Source of the DNA: Lentibacter algarum
Lineage (GTDB): Bacteria; Pseudomonadota; Alphaproteobacteria; Rhodobacterales; Rhodobacteraceae
NCBI RefSeq assembly: GCF_040580765.1
Contig: NZ_CP158687.1
Coordinates: 2,604,001 to 2,668,000, forward strand
Direction of reading: 5' to 3'
DNA length: 64,000 nt
The notes beneath the pieces are model-generated. The model did no database searches and had not been told where the DNA came from. It worked only from the letters and a program-made list of their open reading frames with translations. The translations under genes were made by a program, and so were the position numbers. Below are positions 47,186 to 54,545 of this stretch, in pieces. Positions within the stretch are counted from its first letter, which is position 1, and every line of letters begins with the position of its first letter.

Positions 47186-48621
47186 CAGTTCGCCCTTCCG
47201 TTAAAAATCGTGTCTTTGTATGCGCGTTCACCAGAGGTGATATCTTCCGCCCAAATGCGGATGTCCACACGTTCACTCTCTGCAGGCACCGATCCGGGAG
47301 GCGCCACAACATAGGTCCGGACCAAATAGGTGCTGTCGGCAGGGACAGTCACAGTTTCATAGGGGCTGCCTTCCAGCTGCAACCGCACAGACGGATCGCC
47401 CTTCACAGTGACACGGAAAGGTCTGTCTTCCCCATGTTTGTTGAGCAGACGGATTTCGTACACGTTGCGGATCGAGCCGTCTGACAGGGTCACATAAGTC
47501 GGGTTCCGCACAGGAGCGACCGTCATTTCGATATCGGAACGGATGAACAGCGCCACCACAAGCAAGATACCGACAATAGACCACAGCGTTGTGTACAGAA
47601 TGGTGCGAGGCCGCAAAACGTGCTTCCAGATCGGCTTTGGGGCCATCCCCGCACGCTCGTTGGTTTCGTCAGTGAGGGCGATATAGTCGATCAAGCCACG
47701 CGGCTTGCCGATCTTGTCCATCACTTCGTCGCAGGCATCAATGCACAGCGCACACGTGATACATTCCATCTGCTGCCCATGGCGAATGTCGATCCCCATG
47801 GGGCAAACGTTCACACAGGCCATACAGTCAATACAGTCGCCATTGTCAGGCGAGACAACACCTTTGTGAAGCTTGCCGCGCGGCTCCCCGCGCCAATCAC
47901 GATAGGCAACAGTCAGCGTGTCCTCATCGATCATAGCCGCCTGAATACGCGGCCAAGGGCAAGCATAGATACAGATTTGCTCTCGTGCGAAGCCACCAAA
48001 GAAGAAGGTCGTGCCCGTCAGAACAAGGATCGTGGTATAGGCCACAGGGTGTGCCGTACCGTGGAGTAGATTGCCCAGCAATGTCGGCGCATCAGTGAAA
48101 TAAAACACCCATGCCCCGCCTGTCGCCAGCGCAATCAAGAACCAGCTGACCCATTTGGTTAGCCGCATCCGAACTTTGGTAAAGTCCCACTTTTTCTGGC
48201 GGTGCAAGCGCAGCCGCGCATTGCGGTCGCCCTCAATCCAACGTTCAACCAAGATAAACAAATCGGTCCAGACAGTTTGAGGACAGGCATAACCACACCA
48301 AACGCGCCCCAAAGCCGAGGTAAAGAGAAACAACCCCAGACCCGCCATCACCAAAAGCCCCGCAACAAAGTAGAACTCGTGGGGCCAGATCTCGATCCAA
48401 AGGAAGTAGAAACGGCGACTCGCCAAGTCGATCAAAACGGCCTGATCAGGCAGGCTTGGCCCACGGTCCCAGCGGATCCATGGCGTGATGTAATAGATGC
48501 CCAAGGCAACGATCATGATCAGCCATTTGAGATTGCGGAACTTGCCGTAGACCTTTTTCGGAAAAATAGGCTCGCGCGCGGCGTATAGGCTCGGGGGGGT
48601 GTTCAATTCAGAATCTGACAC
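47185..48621 (-). CDS. ccoG: cbb3 oxidase accessory iron-sulfur protein CcoG
   Basis: 478 residues, GTG start with GGAG seven bases upstream. About five membrane segments, two 4Fe-4S-type clusters in DCIDCMACVNVCPMGID and CITCALCIDACDEVM, and a C-terminal Ig-like IG domain (DRPFRVTVKGDPSVRL). Reduces copper for oxidase assembly in related bacteria. An FNR-type box lies 63 bases upstream of its start. Confidence 0.95.
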   Translation of the reverse strand: MSDSELNTPPSLYAAREPIFPKKVYGKFRNLKWLIMIVALGIYYITPWIRWDRGPSLPDQAVLIDLASRRFYFLWIEIWPHEFYFVAGLLVMAGLGLFLFTSALGRVWCGYACPQTVWTDLFILVERWIEGDRNARLRLHRQKKWDFTKVRMRLTKWVSWFLIALATGGAWVFYFTDAPTLLGNLLHGTAHPVAYTTILVLTGTTFFFGGFAREQICIYACPWPRIQAAMIDEDTLTVAYRDWRGEPRGKLHKGVVSPDNGDCIDCMACVNVCPMGIDIRHGQQMECITCALCIDACDEVMDKIGKPRGLIDYIALTDETNERAGMAPKPIWKHVLRPRTILYTTLWSIVGILLVVALFIRSDIEMTVAPVRNPTYVTLSDGSIRNVYEIRLLNKHGEDRPFRVTVKGDPSVRLQLEGSPYETVTVPADSTYLVRTYVVAPPGSVPAESERVDIRIWAEDITSGERAYKDTIFNGRAN

Positions 48622-48683
48622 GGACTCACTCCGTTAGAGGGGTTTCTTCCCTGTGGTTTTCGCAGTCTGGGCCGCGTTCCTCT

Positions 48684-48697
48684 TTGACCTGTATCAA
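48684..48697. promoter_or_regulatory. FNR-type box upstream of ccoG
   Basis: TTGACCTGTATCAA, one base from TTGAT-N4-ATCAA. Lies 63-76 bases upstream of the ccoG start on the minus strand. Likely FnrL site for ccoGHIS. Confidence 0.78.
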
Positions 48698-48745
48698 ATT
48701 TATATTTTTGACGCATCTTTTCTGTGAATTCCGCGGCAGTATGAT

Positions 48746-48897
48746 AAAAAAGAAAACACTGGGCTTCCTGAAACGCGCGAACAGGACGGAAGCACCAGTG
48801 TCAAAAGACCGATTTACATCAGCTCTTGGCCCCCGGTTTCGGGAGGCCTCTCACTTGTCACCAGTTTCTTCCGAGGGAAAAACAAGAGCCAAGCCTA
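48746..48897 (-). ncRNA. Candidate FnrL-linked small RNA between ccoP and ccoG
   Basis: Minus-strand candidate of about 150 nt. An FNR-like box (48932-48945) is centred 41.5 bases before 48897, a class II activator distance. The -10 there is weak (TAGCTA-like). The interval contains the GCTCTTG/CAAGAGC stem and ends with hairpin copy A followed on this strand by TTTTCTTTTTT. No coding frame of note. Boundaries are predicted from geometry alone. Confidence 0.4.
48756..48801 (-). terminator. Hairpin copy A with T run
   Basis: Arms ACACTGG (48756-48762) and CCAGTGT (48795-48801), inner arms GCTTCC (48763-48768) and GGAAGC (48788-48793). On the minus strand it is followed by TTTTCTTTTTT, a strong intrinsic terminator. 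Its apical part is identical over 24 bases (48770-48793) to copy B. Confidence 0.75.
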
Positions 48898-48931
48898 GCT
48901 TCATAGCTAATGAGCGGCCTGAGACCTTTCC

Positions 48932-48945
48932 TTAATCTAAATCAA
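48932..48945. promoter_or_regulatory. FNR-like box inside the ccoP-ccoG gap
   Basis: TTAATCTAAATCAA; on the minus strand TTGATTTAGATTAA, one base from TTGAT-N4-ATCAA. No annotated gene start lies within normal range on either strand. Confidence 0.55.
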
Positions 48946-49031
48946 GTCGTCTATTTTTGTGTTCTTTATCGGCCAAACCAGACTGTAGCGCAGCGGCTTA
49001 TGGCCCAGTCTGTTCGACCCCGCTCAACGCA

Positions 49032-49061
49032 AAAGGCCGAAGGTGTTATCCCTCGGCCTTT
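49032..49061. terminator. Terminator-like hairpin downstream of ccoP
   Basis: Arms AAAGGCCGA (49032-49040) and TCGGCCTTT (49053-49061), perfect 9-bp stem. On the minus strand it continues TTTTGCG, on the plus strand TTTCGTT. Either a second terminator for ccoNOQP or the end of a plus-strand transcript. Confidence 0.65.
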
Positions 49062-49070
49062 CGTTAAAAT

Positions 49071-49125
49071 AGAGACACCGGACCTCCAGGAAACGCGCGA
49101 ACAGGACGGAAGCGCCGGTGTCTCT
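49071..49125 (-). terminator. Hairpin copy B, first terminator after ccoP
   Basis: Arms AGAGACACCGG (49071-49081) and CCGGTGTCTCT (49115-49125), perfect 11-bp stem, followed on the minus strand by ATTTTAA. Loop region 49090-49113 is identical to copy A. Confidence 0.7.
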
Positions 49126-49128
49126 TCC

Positions 49129-49146
49129 GAGGGCGCGAACGCCCTC
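49129..49146 (-). other. UUCG-loop hairpin at the ccoP 3' end
   Basis: On the minus strand GAGGGCG, TTCG, CGCCCTC: a perfect 7-bp stem eight bases after the ccoP stop. Would protect the ccoNOQP transcript end or stabilise a 3'-derived RNA. Confidence 0.6.
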
Positions 49147-49154
49147 AGAACTCG

Positions 49155-50030
49155 TTACTCACCACCACCAAGCTGGTGAACATATGTTGCGACAGCGCGA
49201 ATCTGCGCCTCTGACAAACGTTCGTTCCAGTCAGGCATCACACCAAAGCGTGAGTTGTGCACAGTCTCGCTGATCGCGGCATAGTCGCCGCCATAGAGCC
49301 AGATCGCATCTGCGAGGTTTGGCGCGCCTTGTGCCCGATCACCCGAGCCGTCTTCCATGTGGCAGGCCGCACAATTGTCTTCAAAGACAACAGCACCAGC
49401 TTCGACCATGGAGGGGTCTTGGGGTGGGTTCACATTTGGCGTCAGAGACATCACAAAGTTGACGACTTGGCTGATTTCTTCTTCTTCAAGAAGCTCGTCG
49501 CGGCCAAATGCTGGCATCTCCGAGTAGCGTGAGTCATCGTCTGTCTCGCTGCGAATGCCGTGCAGAAGCGTCAAATGGATATCTTCCATTGTGCCGCCCC
49601 AGAGCCAGTCATCGTCCTGCAGGTTGGGGTAGCCTACAGCGCCCGCACCGTTGGTCTGGTGACACTGGGCACACCATGTCTTGAACACAGCAGCACCCGC
49701 TGATTTGGCATAGCCCTCAAGCTCAGGGTCCGTTGCAATCGACGCCAACTCGACCGAAGCGAGCTTTTCGTTGATCGCAGCGTTCTTGGCCTCAGCTGTT
49801 GCAATGTCTTCCGCAACTTGAGCCCGTGTCGAGAAGCCCAGATAGCCCGCTGTTGCACTCTTCACACCCGGCCAAGCTGGATAAGCAATGGAGTACCAGA
49901 TCGCCCAAACGATACAGGCGTAGAAAATCCAGAGCCACCAGCGCGGCAGAGGGTTGTTGAATTCTTCAATGCCATCCCAGCTGTGGCCGGTGGTTGAAGG
50001 ATCTTCTTTTTTTACAGGTTGTTTAGCCAT
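49155..50030 (-). CDS. ccoP: cbb3 cytochrome oxidase dihaem subunit III
   Basis: 291 residues. N-terminal cytosolic segment, one membrane segment at about 31-50, then two c-type haem sites CAQCH (Cys120-His124) and CAACH (Cys220-His224). Passes electrons from the bc1 complex side towards CcoN via CcoO. Last gene of ccoNOQP; followed by several hairpins. Confidence 0.97.
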   Translation of the reverse strand: MAKQPVKKEDPSTTGHSWDGIEEFNNPLPRWWLWIFYACIVWAIWYSIAYPAWPGVKSATAGYLGFSTRAQVAEDIATAEAKNAAINEKLASVELASIATDPELEGYAKSAGAAVFKTWCAQCHQTNGAGAVGYPNLQDDDWLWGGTMEDIHLTLLHGIRSETDDDSRYSEMPAFGRDELLEEEEISQVVNFVMSLTPNVNPPQDPSMVEAGAVVFEDNCAACHMEDGSGDRAQGAPNLADAIWLYGGDYAAISETVHNSRFGVMPDWNERLSEAQIRAVATYVHQLGGGE

Positions 50031-50033
50031 GTC

Positions 50034-50222
50034 TTAGGCCTCCTTTTCGCCAGAGGGCGCAGGCTTGTCTTCATGCCGAAACGGAATGTTCGCCACATCG
50101 CTGTAGGTCTTGCTTGCCCCTGGGCGAAACATCACCCAGAGGATCATAGCAACGAAGAACGTGAACAAAGCCAAAAGCATCCAGCTGTCCGCAAATTGCC
50201 GTAAGAGTGAATAGGTTTCCAT
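50034..50222 (-). CDS. ccoQ: cbb3 oxidase small subunit CcoQ
   Basis: 62 residues, one membrane segment (about 12-31, MLLALFTFFVAMILWVMFRP) and a charged C-terminal tail, the usual CcoQ layout. Three bases before ccoP. Confidence 0.93.
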   Translation of the reverse strand: METYSLLRQFADSWMLLALFTFFVAMILWVMFRPGASKTYSDVANIPFRHEDKPAPSGEKEA

Positions 50223-50234
50223 ATCTACCCCTCC

Positions 50235-50963
50235 TTAGCGGCTTGCATCGGCAGTGAAGGTCGAGAAGTCGACCAGCGTGCCAAGCATTTGAAGATAAGC
50301 AATCAGCGCATCCGCTTCCGAAATACCAGGCTGGCCGTCAAAGTTACGTACGTTGACGTTTTCACCATAGCGCTCAAGCAAGCCATCGTAGTCGCTGTCA
50401 GGGTCCGCTTGTGCAAGGAAGTCGGCCTGCGCGCTCGCCACCATCTCTTCGTTATACGGCACACCTACAAAGGCATGTGTCTTCAGAAGATCGCCCATAT
50501 ATTCGCCCTCGATCATACGATTTTCGAGGAAGCCATATTTGGGCATCACAGATTCAGGCACAACAGACTGCGGATCGCGCAGGTGATCAACGTGCCAGTC
50601 GTCCGAGTAACGGTTGCCAACGCGGGCAAGGTCTGGCCCCGTCCGCTTTGAGCCCCACTGGAACGGGTGGTCATACTGTGACTCCGCCGCCAGTGAATAG
50701 TGGCCGTAGCGTTCCACTTCGTCGCGCATTGGGCGGATCATCTGCGAGTGGCAGACATAGCAGCCCTCGCGGACATAGATGTCCCGGCCTGCCAGCTCGA
50801 GAGGGGTGTAGGGGCGCATGCCCTCTACATCCTCAATCGTGTTTTCGAGCCAGAAGAGCGGTGCAATCTGCACAATGCCGCCGACAGTCACAACAAGGAA
50901 GGCGAAGATCGCAAGGAGCGTAACGTTGCGCTCAAGGATCGCGTGTTTGTCAAGAATAGCCAT
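50235..50963 (-). CDS. ccoO: cbb3 cytochrome oxidase monohaem subunit II
   Basis: 242 residues. N-terminal membrane anchor at about 15-37, haem c site CYVCH (Cys68-His72) and [15 protein letters not shown], typical of CcoO/FixO. Methionine axial ligand is probably in the [12 protein letters not shown] segment. Confidence 0.97.
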   Translation of the reverse strand: MAILDKHAILERNVTLLAIFAFLVVTVGGIVQIAPLFWLENTIEDVEGMRPYTPLELAGRDIYVREGCYVCHSQMIRPMRDEVERYGHYSLAAESQYDHPFQWGSKRTGPDLARVGNRYSDDWHVDHLRDPQSVVPESVMPKYGFLENRMIEGEYMGDLLKTHAFVGVPYNEEMVASAQADFLAQADPDSDYDGLLERYGENVNVRNFDGQPGISEADALIAYLQMLGTLVDFSTFTADASR

Positions 50964-50976
50964 TCTCTATCCTTCC

Positions 50977-52581
50977 TTATTCTGCTGGGACGAGCTGGTT
51001 CGTGGCATCGACTGCCGGCGAACGTTTGACCGTCATCCAGAGGTTGTAACACATGATGATTGCACCAGCGAGGAACAGGGTTCCGCCCAAGCCACGCACA
51101 ACATACATCGGGAACTTCGCGCTCACAGTGTCCGCGAACGAGTTCACAAGGAAACCGTTTGCATCAACTTCGCGCCACATCAGGCCTTCCATGATACCCG
51201 TCACCCACATGGATGCCGCGTAAAGGATGATGCCGATTGTGGCGAGCCAGAAGTGCCAGCTCACAAGACGCAGGCTATAAAGGCGCTCACGGTTCCACAG
51301 TTTTGGCACAAGGAAGTAGAGCGCGCCAAAGGTGATCATACCGTTCCAGCCCAAAGCACCTGAGTGCACGTGGCCGATTGTCCAGTCGGTGTAGTGTGAA
51401 AGCGAGTTCACAGCACGGATCGACATCATCGGACCTTCGAATGTGGACATGCCGTAGAAGCCCACCGAGATAACCATCATACGGATGATCGGATCGGTGC
51501 GCAGCTTGTCCCATGCGCCAGAGAGCGTCATCAGACCGTTGATCATCCCGCCCCATGAAGGCATCCAGAGAACGATCGAGAACACCATACCCAGCGTAGA
51601 CGCCCAGTCAGGCAACGCTGTGTAGTGAAGGTGGTGAGGACCAGCCCAGATATAGATGAAGATCAGCGCCCAGAAGTGGATGATCGACAGCTTGTAAGAG
51701 AAGACAGGGCGCTCGGCCTGCTTTGGAATGAAGTAGTACATCATACCAAGGAAGCCCGCTGTGAGGAAGAAGCCCACGGCGTTATGCCCGTACCACCACT
51801 GTGTCATCGCATCCTGCACACCCGAGAACACCTGAACCGACTTGGAGCCGAAGATGCTGACAGGGATGCTCAGGTTGTTCACAACGTGAAGCATCGCAAC
51901 GGTGATGATGAAGCTGAGGTAGAACCAGTTGGCGACGTAGATGTGTGGCTCTTTGCGTTTCACGAGCGTGCCCACGAAAACAGCAAGATAGGCGAGCCAT
52001 ACGATTGTCAGCCACCAGTCCACATACCATTCAGGTTCTGCGTATTCTTTTGATTGTGTCGCACCGAGCACATAGCCCGTTGCCGCCAATACGATCACCA
52101 GCTGGAAGCCCCAAAAGACAAACCAGGCCAGATTGCCGCCCCAGAGGCGCGCAGCGCTTGTCCGCTGCACCACATAGAACGACGTCGCAATAAGCGCGTT
52201 GCCCCCGAACGCAAAAATAACCGCGCTTGTGTGCAGCGGTCTCAGGCGTCCAAAGTTCGCAAAACCCTGTGCCCACTCAAAGTTGAGCGCGGGGAAAGCC
52301 AGTTGGAAGGCGATTGTGACCCCAACGAGGAAGCCAACAACGCCCCAAAGCGCCGTTGCGACCACGCCAGCGCGTACGACGCCGTCCATATATTCACCGG
52401 AAAGATCGACCGTCTTGGTCGGCTCCCCTGTTTGGCGCAATGTCCAGATGAAAAGTCCACCTGCGGCAAGCGCAACAGTCAACGCGTTGACGAGATATGC
52501 CAAGTCACGCGCGTAGTTGGTCGCGATCAGCGCAAAAAGCGCAATCATCCCGAGCACAACCAGTTTGATGTAGTTACCCAT
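50977..52581 (-). CDS. ccoN: cbb3 cytochrome oxidase catalytic subunit I
   Basis: 534 residues with about 12 membrane segments, haem-copper oxidase superfamily. Core motifs [13 protein letters not shown] and [13 protein letters not shown] hold copper B and haem ligands; [11 protein letters not shown] near 405 gives further haem ligands. High-affinity terminal oxidase for low oxygen. AAGGGACG before the ATG. An FNR box lies about 96 bases upstream. Confidence 0.98.
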   Translation of the reverse strand: MGNYIKLVVLGMIALFALIATNYARDLAYLVNALTVALAAGGLFIWTLRQTGEPTKTVDLSGEYMDGVVRAGVVATALWGVVGFLVGVTIAFQLAFPALNFEWAQGFANFGRLRPLHTSAVIFAFGGNALIATSFYVVQRTSAARLWGGNLAWFVFWGFQLVIVLAATGYVLGATQSKEYAEPEWYVDWWLTIVWLAYLAVFVGTLVKRKEPHIYVANWFYLSFIITVAMLHVVNNLSIPVSIFGSKSVQVFSGVQDAMTQWWYGHNAVGFFLTAGFLGMMYYFIPKQAERPVFSYKLSIIHFWALIFIYIWAGPHHLHYTALPDWASTLGMVFSIVLWMPSWGGMINGLMTLSGAWDKLRTDPIIRMMVISVGFYGMSTFEGPMMSIRAVNSLSHYTDWTIGHVHSGALGWNGMITFGALYFLVPKLWNRERLYSLRLVSWHFWLATIGIILYAASMWVTGIMEGLMWREVDANGFLVNSFADTVSAKFPMYVVRGLGGTLFLAGAIIMCYNLWMTVKRSPAVDATNQLVPAE

Positions 52582-52676
52582 GTTTCGTCCCTTCGGTCTT
52601 ACCCGCGCACGATTCGATTCCGCACGTCAGGGGGATTTGACTGAGGTCGTTTTCCTCCGAGGGCCGTCGCGCCGCC

Positions 52677-52690
52677 TTGATCTGCATCAA
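52677..52690. promoter_or_regulatory. FNR box for ccoNOQP
   Basis: TTGATCTGCATCAA, a perfect match to TTGAT-N4-ATCAA, 96-109 bases upstream of ccoN. The strongest FNR-type site in the window. Confidence 0.88.
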
Positions 52691-52708
52691 GAAGCCAGCC
52701 CAAATTTG

Positions 52709-52722
52709 TTGATCTGGTTCAA
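52709..52722. promoter_or_regulatory. FNR-type box for the universal stress gene
   Basis: TTGATCTGGTTCAA, one base off consensus. Its centre (52715.5) is 41.5 bases before 52757, and TAAGTT at 52745-52750 gives a well-placed -10. Leader of 24 bases to the usp ATG. Confidence 0.75.
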
Positions 52723-52780
52723 AGAAAATCCAGCGTTTGAAGCCTAAGTTGAACCTAATTTTTATGGCGGAGGACAAAAC

Positions 52781-53620
52781 ATGTCTTACAAAACAATCTT
52801 TACAGCCCTATCTCAGGACGCCCTCGCAAAGCCGATCCTCGACCATGCAGGAGCCATGGCTCAGGCCAATGACGCCCACCTCGAGGCGCTTTGCCTTGGT
52901 GTCGATCGCAGCCAGACCGGTTATTATTACGCGGGCGCAAATGCGATGATCTTACAGGAGGTCATCGAGAAGGCAGGCGAAGAGGCCCTCGCCCTTGAAG
53001 CCTTTGCCGAGGCACAACTTGGCAAAACTGATCTGCGCTGGAGTTGTGAACACGGGGTGGCTCAATTGCCCGATATCGGGCGTCACGCCGCTGCCCGCGC
53101 CCGCTTTGCTGACATCGCCGTTCTGCCCACCCCCTACGGCGATGACCGCGGCCAAGAACAAGAAGCCCTTGTGGAAGCCTGCCTTTTCGAAGCAGGCGTG
53201 CCTGTGCTTATTGTGCCCGAAAAGCGCGCACCCGTTGGCGCCTATGAAACCGTGATCATCGGCTGGAACGAGAGCGACGAAGCGCTCGGCGCAATTCGCG
53301 CGGCGATGCCTATCCTGAAGCAAGCCAAGAACGTGCATGTGGTCGTGATTGATCCGCCCAAACACGGGCCAAACCGCTCCGATCCGGGTGGTCTGCTCTC
53401 CGTTTGGCTCGCGCGCCACGATGTGCATGTTGAAATAGACGTTTTGTCAAAGACCATGCCGCGTGTCTCAGATGTGCTCCTGCGCCACGCCAGCGATATA
53501 GACGCAGATCTAATCGTGATGGGGGCCTATGGCCACTCCCGCTTCCGCGAAGCCATCCTTGGCGGCGCAACACGCTACATGCTTGAGCAATCCAAACTGC
53601 CTGTTCTTATGGCGCATTAG
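52781..53620 (+). CDS. Universal stress protein, tandem-type
   Basis: 279 residues, about twice a single UspA domain. The C-terminal domain ends with the nucleotide-binding pattern VMGAYGHSRFREAILGGATR; the N-terminal half (YKTIFTALSQDALAKPILDHAG) is a degenerate Usp fold. GGCGGAGG before the ATG. Divergent from ccoN with its own FNR site, so probably induced at low oxygen; such genes commonly sit beside fnr/cco loci. Confidence 0.9.
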   Translation: MSYKTIFTALSQDALAKPILDHAGAMAQANDAHLEALCLGVDRSQTGYYYAGANAMILQEVIEKAGEEALALEAFAEAQLGKTDLRWSCEHGVAQLPDIGRHAAARARFADIAVLPTPYGDDRGQEQEALVEACLFEAGVPVLIVPEKRAPVGAYETVIIGWNESDEALGAIRAAMPILKQAKNVHVVVIDPPKHGPNRSDPGGLLSVWLARHDVHVEIDVLSKTMPRVSDVLLRHASDIDADLIVMGAYGHSRFREAILGGATRYMLEQSKLPVLMAH

Positions 53621-53677
53621 GTTTGGTTCGAATTTCGCTTCGCGAAATCCAAACGGCGTGGGGGATCCGTCCCCCAC
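53621..53677. repeat. TCGGAT-family hairpin (inverted) plus GC hairpin after usp
   Basis: Between convergent usp and fnrL. First hairpin 53621-53654: ATTTCGC (53632-53638), loop TTC, GCGAAAT, with outer GTTTGG/CCAAAC; read on the minus strand it has the TCGGAT-like order of the family. Second hairpin GTGGGGGA (53658-53665), TCCG, TCCCCCAC (53670-53677), a perfect 8-bp stem. Bidirectional terminator likely. Confidence 0.7.
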
Positions 53678-53732
53678 ACCTGAGTGCAGATTTTGCACAA
53701 GTCGGCTCAGGATGTCTTGGGAAAGAGCAAGA

Positions 53733-54479
53733 TCAGCTCAGCATCCCACCATCAGAATCATCGCCTGCTTCTTCGGAGAGGCGGTCAAAATCTGGTACGA
53801 TCACGTGCCGCTTCCCAACGAGGTCGATCACGCCATCACGCTTAAGCGCATTGACCTGTCGGCTCACTGTCTCCAACGTCAGGCCGAGATAGTCTGCCAT
53901 CGCTTCACGCGTCAGCGGCAGATCAAACTCAAGCGGACCTTCAACGCCCGCCAGATTGAGCGTCGCATCGCGACGGGCAATAATACTCAGCAAGCTGGCA
54001 ATCTTTTCACGCGCAGTCTTGCGGCCCAAAACGAGCATCCACTCGCGGGCGGCGTCAAGCTCGTCCAATGTCATTTCGAGAAGACGTTGTGCAATATGCG
54101 GCGTGCGCACCATCATATCTTCAAACGGTTTCTTGCGAAAACAGCACATGACCAGATCGGTTGTCGCAACCACATCATAGGCCGCAGAGTCACGACCAGG
54201 GCGGCCAACAAAGTCAGACGGCAACAAAAGCCCGACCATCTGCGTGCGGCCATCTTCCATCGCCTGCGTCAGCGAGGCCACACCCCGCACTACAGAGCCG
54301 ACAAACTCCATACGATCTCCAGACCACACCACTGTTTGGCCCGCTTCATAGGATCGATAATACTTGATTTCCTCAAGCCTGAGTAGCTCGTCGCTCTCAC
54401 AACGCGCACAGACAGCTCTGTGTCTGATAGGGCACTCGCCACACTCGCGTGGCACATCAACCGTTACTGACTTCTGCAT
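53733..54479 (-). CDS. fnrL: FNR-family oxygen-responsive regulator
   Basis: 248 residues. Cys13, Cys16, Cys24 (and Cys27) plus Cys112/113 offer ligands for the oxygen-labile 4Fe-4S cluster. C-terminal helix-turn-helix at about 189-213 with E203, S206 and R207 (ETVSR), the contacts that read TTGAT. Activates cbb3, haem and stress genes without oxygen. The box at 54497-54510 overlaps its own promoter region, suggesting autorepression. Confidence 0.95.
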   Translation of the reverse strand: MQKSVTVDVPRECGECPIRHRAVCARCESDELLRLEEIKYYRSYEAGQTVVWSGDRMEFVGSVVRGVASLTQAMEDGRTQMVGLLLPSDFVGRPGRDSAAYDVVATTDLVMCCFRKKPFEDMMVRTPHIAQRLLEMTLDELDAAREWMLVLGRKTAREKIASLLSIIARRDATLNLAGVEGPLEFDLPLTREAMADYLGLTLETVSRQVNALKRDGVIDLVGKRHVIVPDFDRLSEEAGDDSDGGMLS

Positions 54480-54496
54480 TTATTCACTTCGCGCGC

Positions 54497-54510
54497 TTGA
54501 TCTGTATCAA
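54497..54510. promoter_or_regulatory. FNR box between fnrL and hemN
   Basis: TTGATCTGTATCAA, perfect consensus. Centre at 54503.5; a class II start would be 54545, one base before the likely hemN ATG. TAAATC at 54533-54538 fits as -10. On the other side it is only 18 bases from the fnrL ATG. Confidence 0.85.
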
Positions 54511-54545
54511 TGACGATACAGACTCATCCCCATAAATCTAGTCGG

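Larger units (their letters stand above)
48622..49154. other. 533-bp gap between ccoP and ccoG with structured elements
   Basis: No convincing protein gene. It holds, in window order: an FNR box (48684-48697), hairpin copy A (48756-48801), a GCTCTTG/CAAGAGC inverted repeat (48822-48889), an FNR-like box (48932-48945), a 7-bp stem (48979-49012), a terminator-like hairpin (49032-49061), hairpin copy B (49071-49125) and a UUCG-loop hairpin beside the ccoP stop (49129-49146). A 64-codon plus-strand frame from 48741 has no clear ribosome site. Confidence 0.7.

Noticed and set aside
48741..48935. Possible small protein starting MIKKKTLGFLKRANR
   Set aside because: No ribosome-binding site, and its first third is the hairpin copy A. 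The loop region's repeat in copy B is not in a matching coding context.
48971..49025. tRNA-like look (TAGCGCAGCGG and GTTCGACCCC)
   Set aside because: The parts cannot form an acceptor stem, anticodon arm and T arm together; only one 7-bp stem forms.
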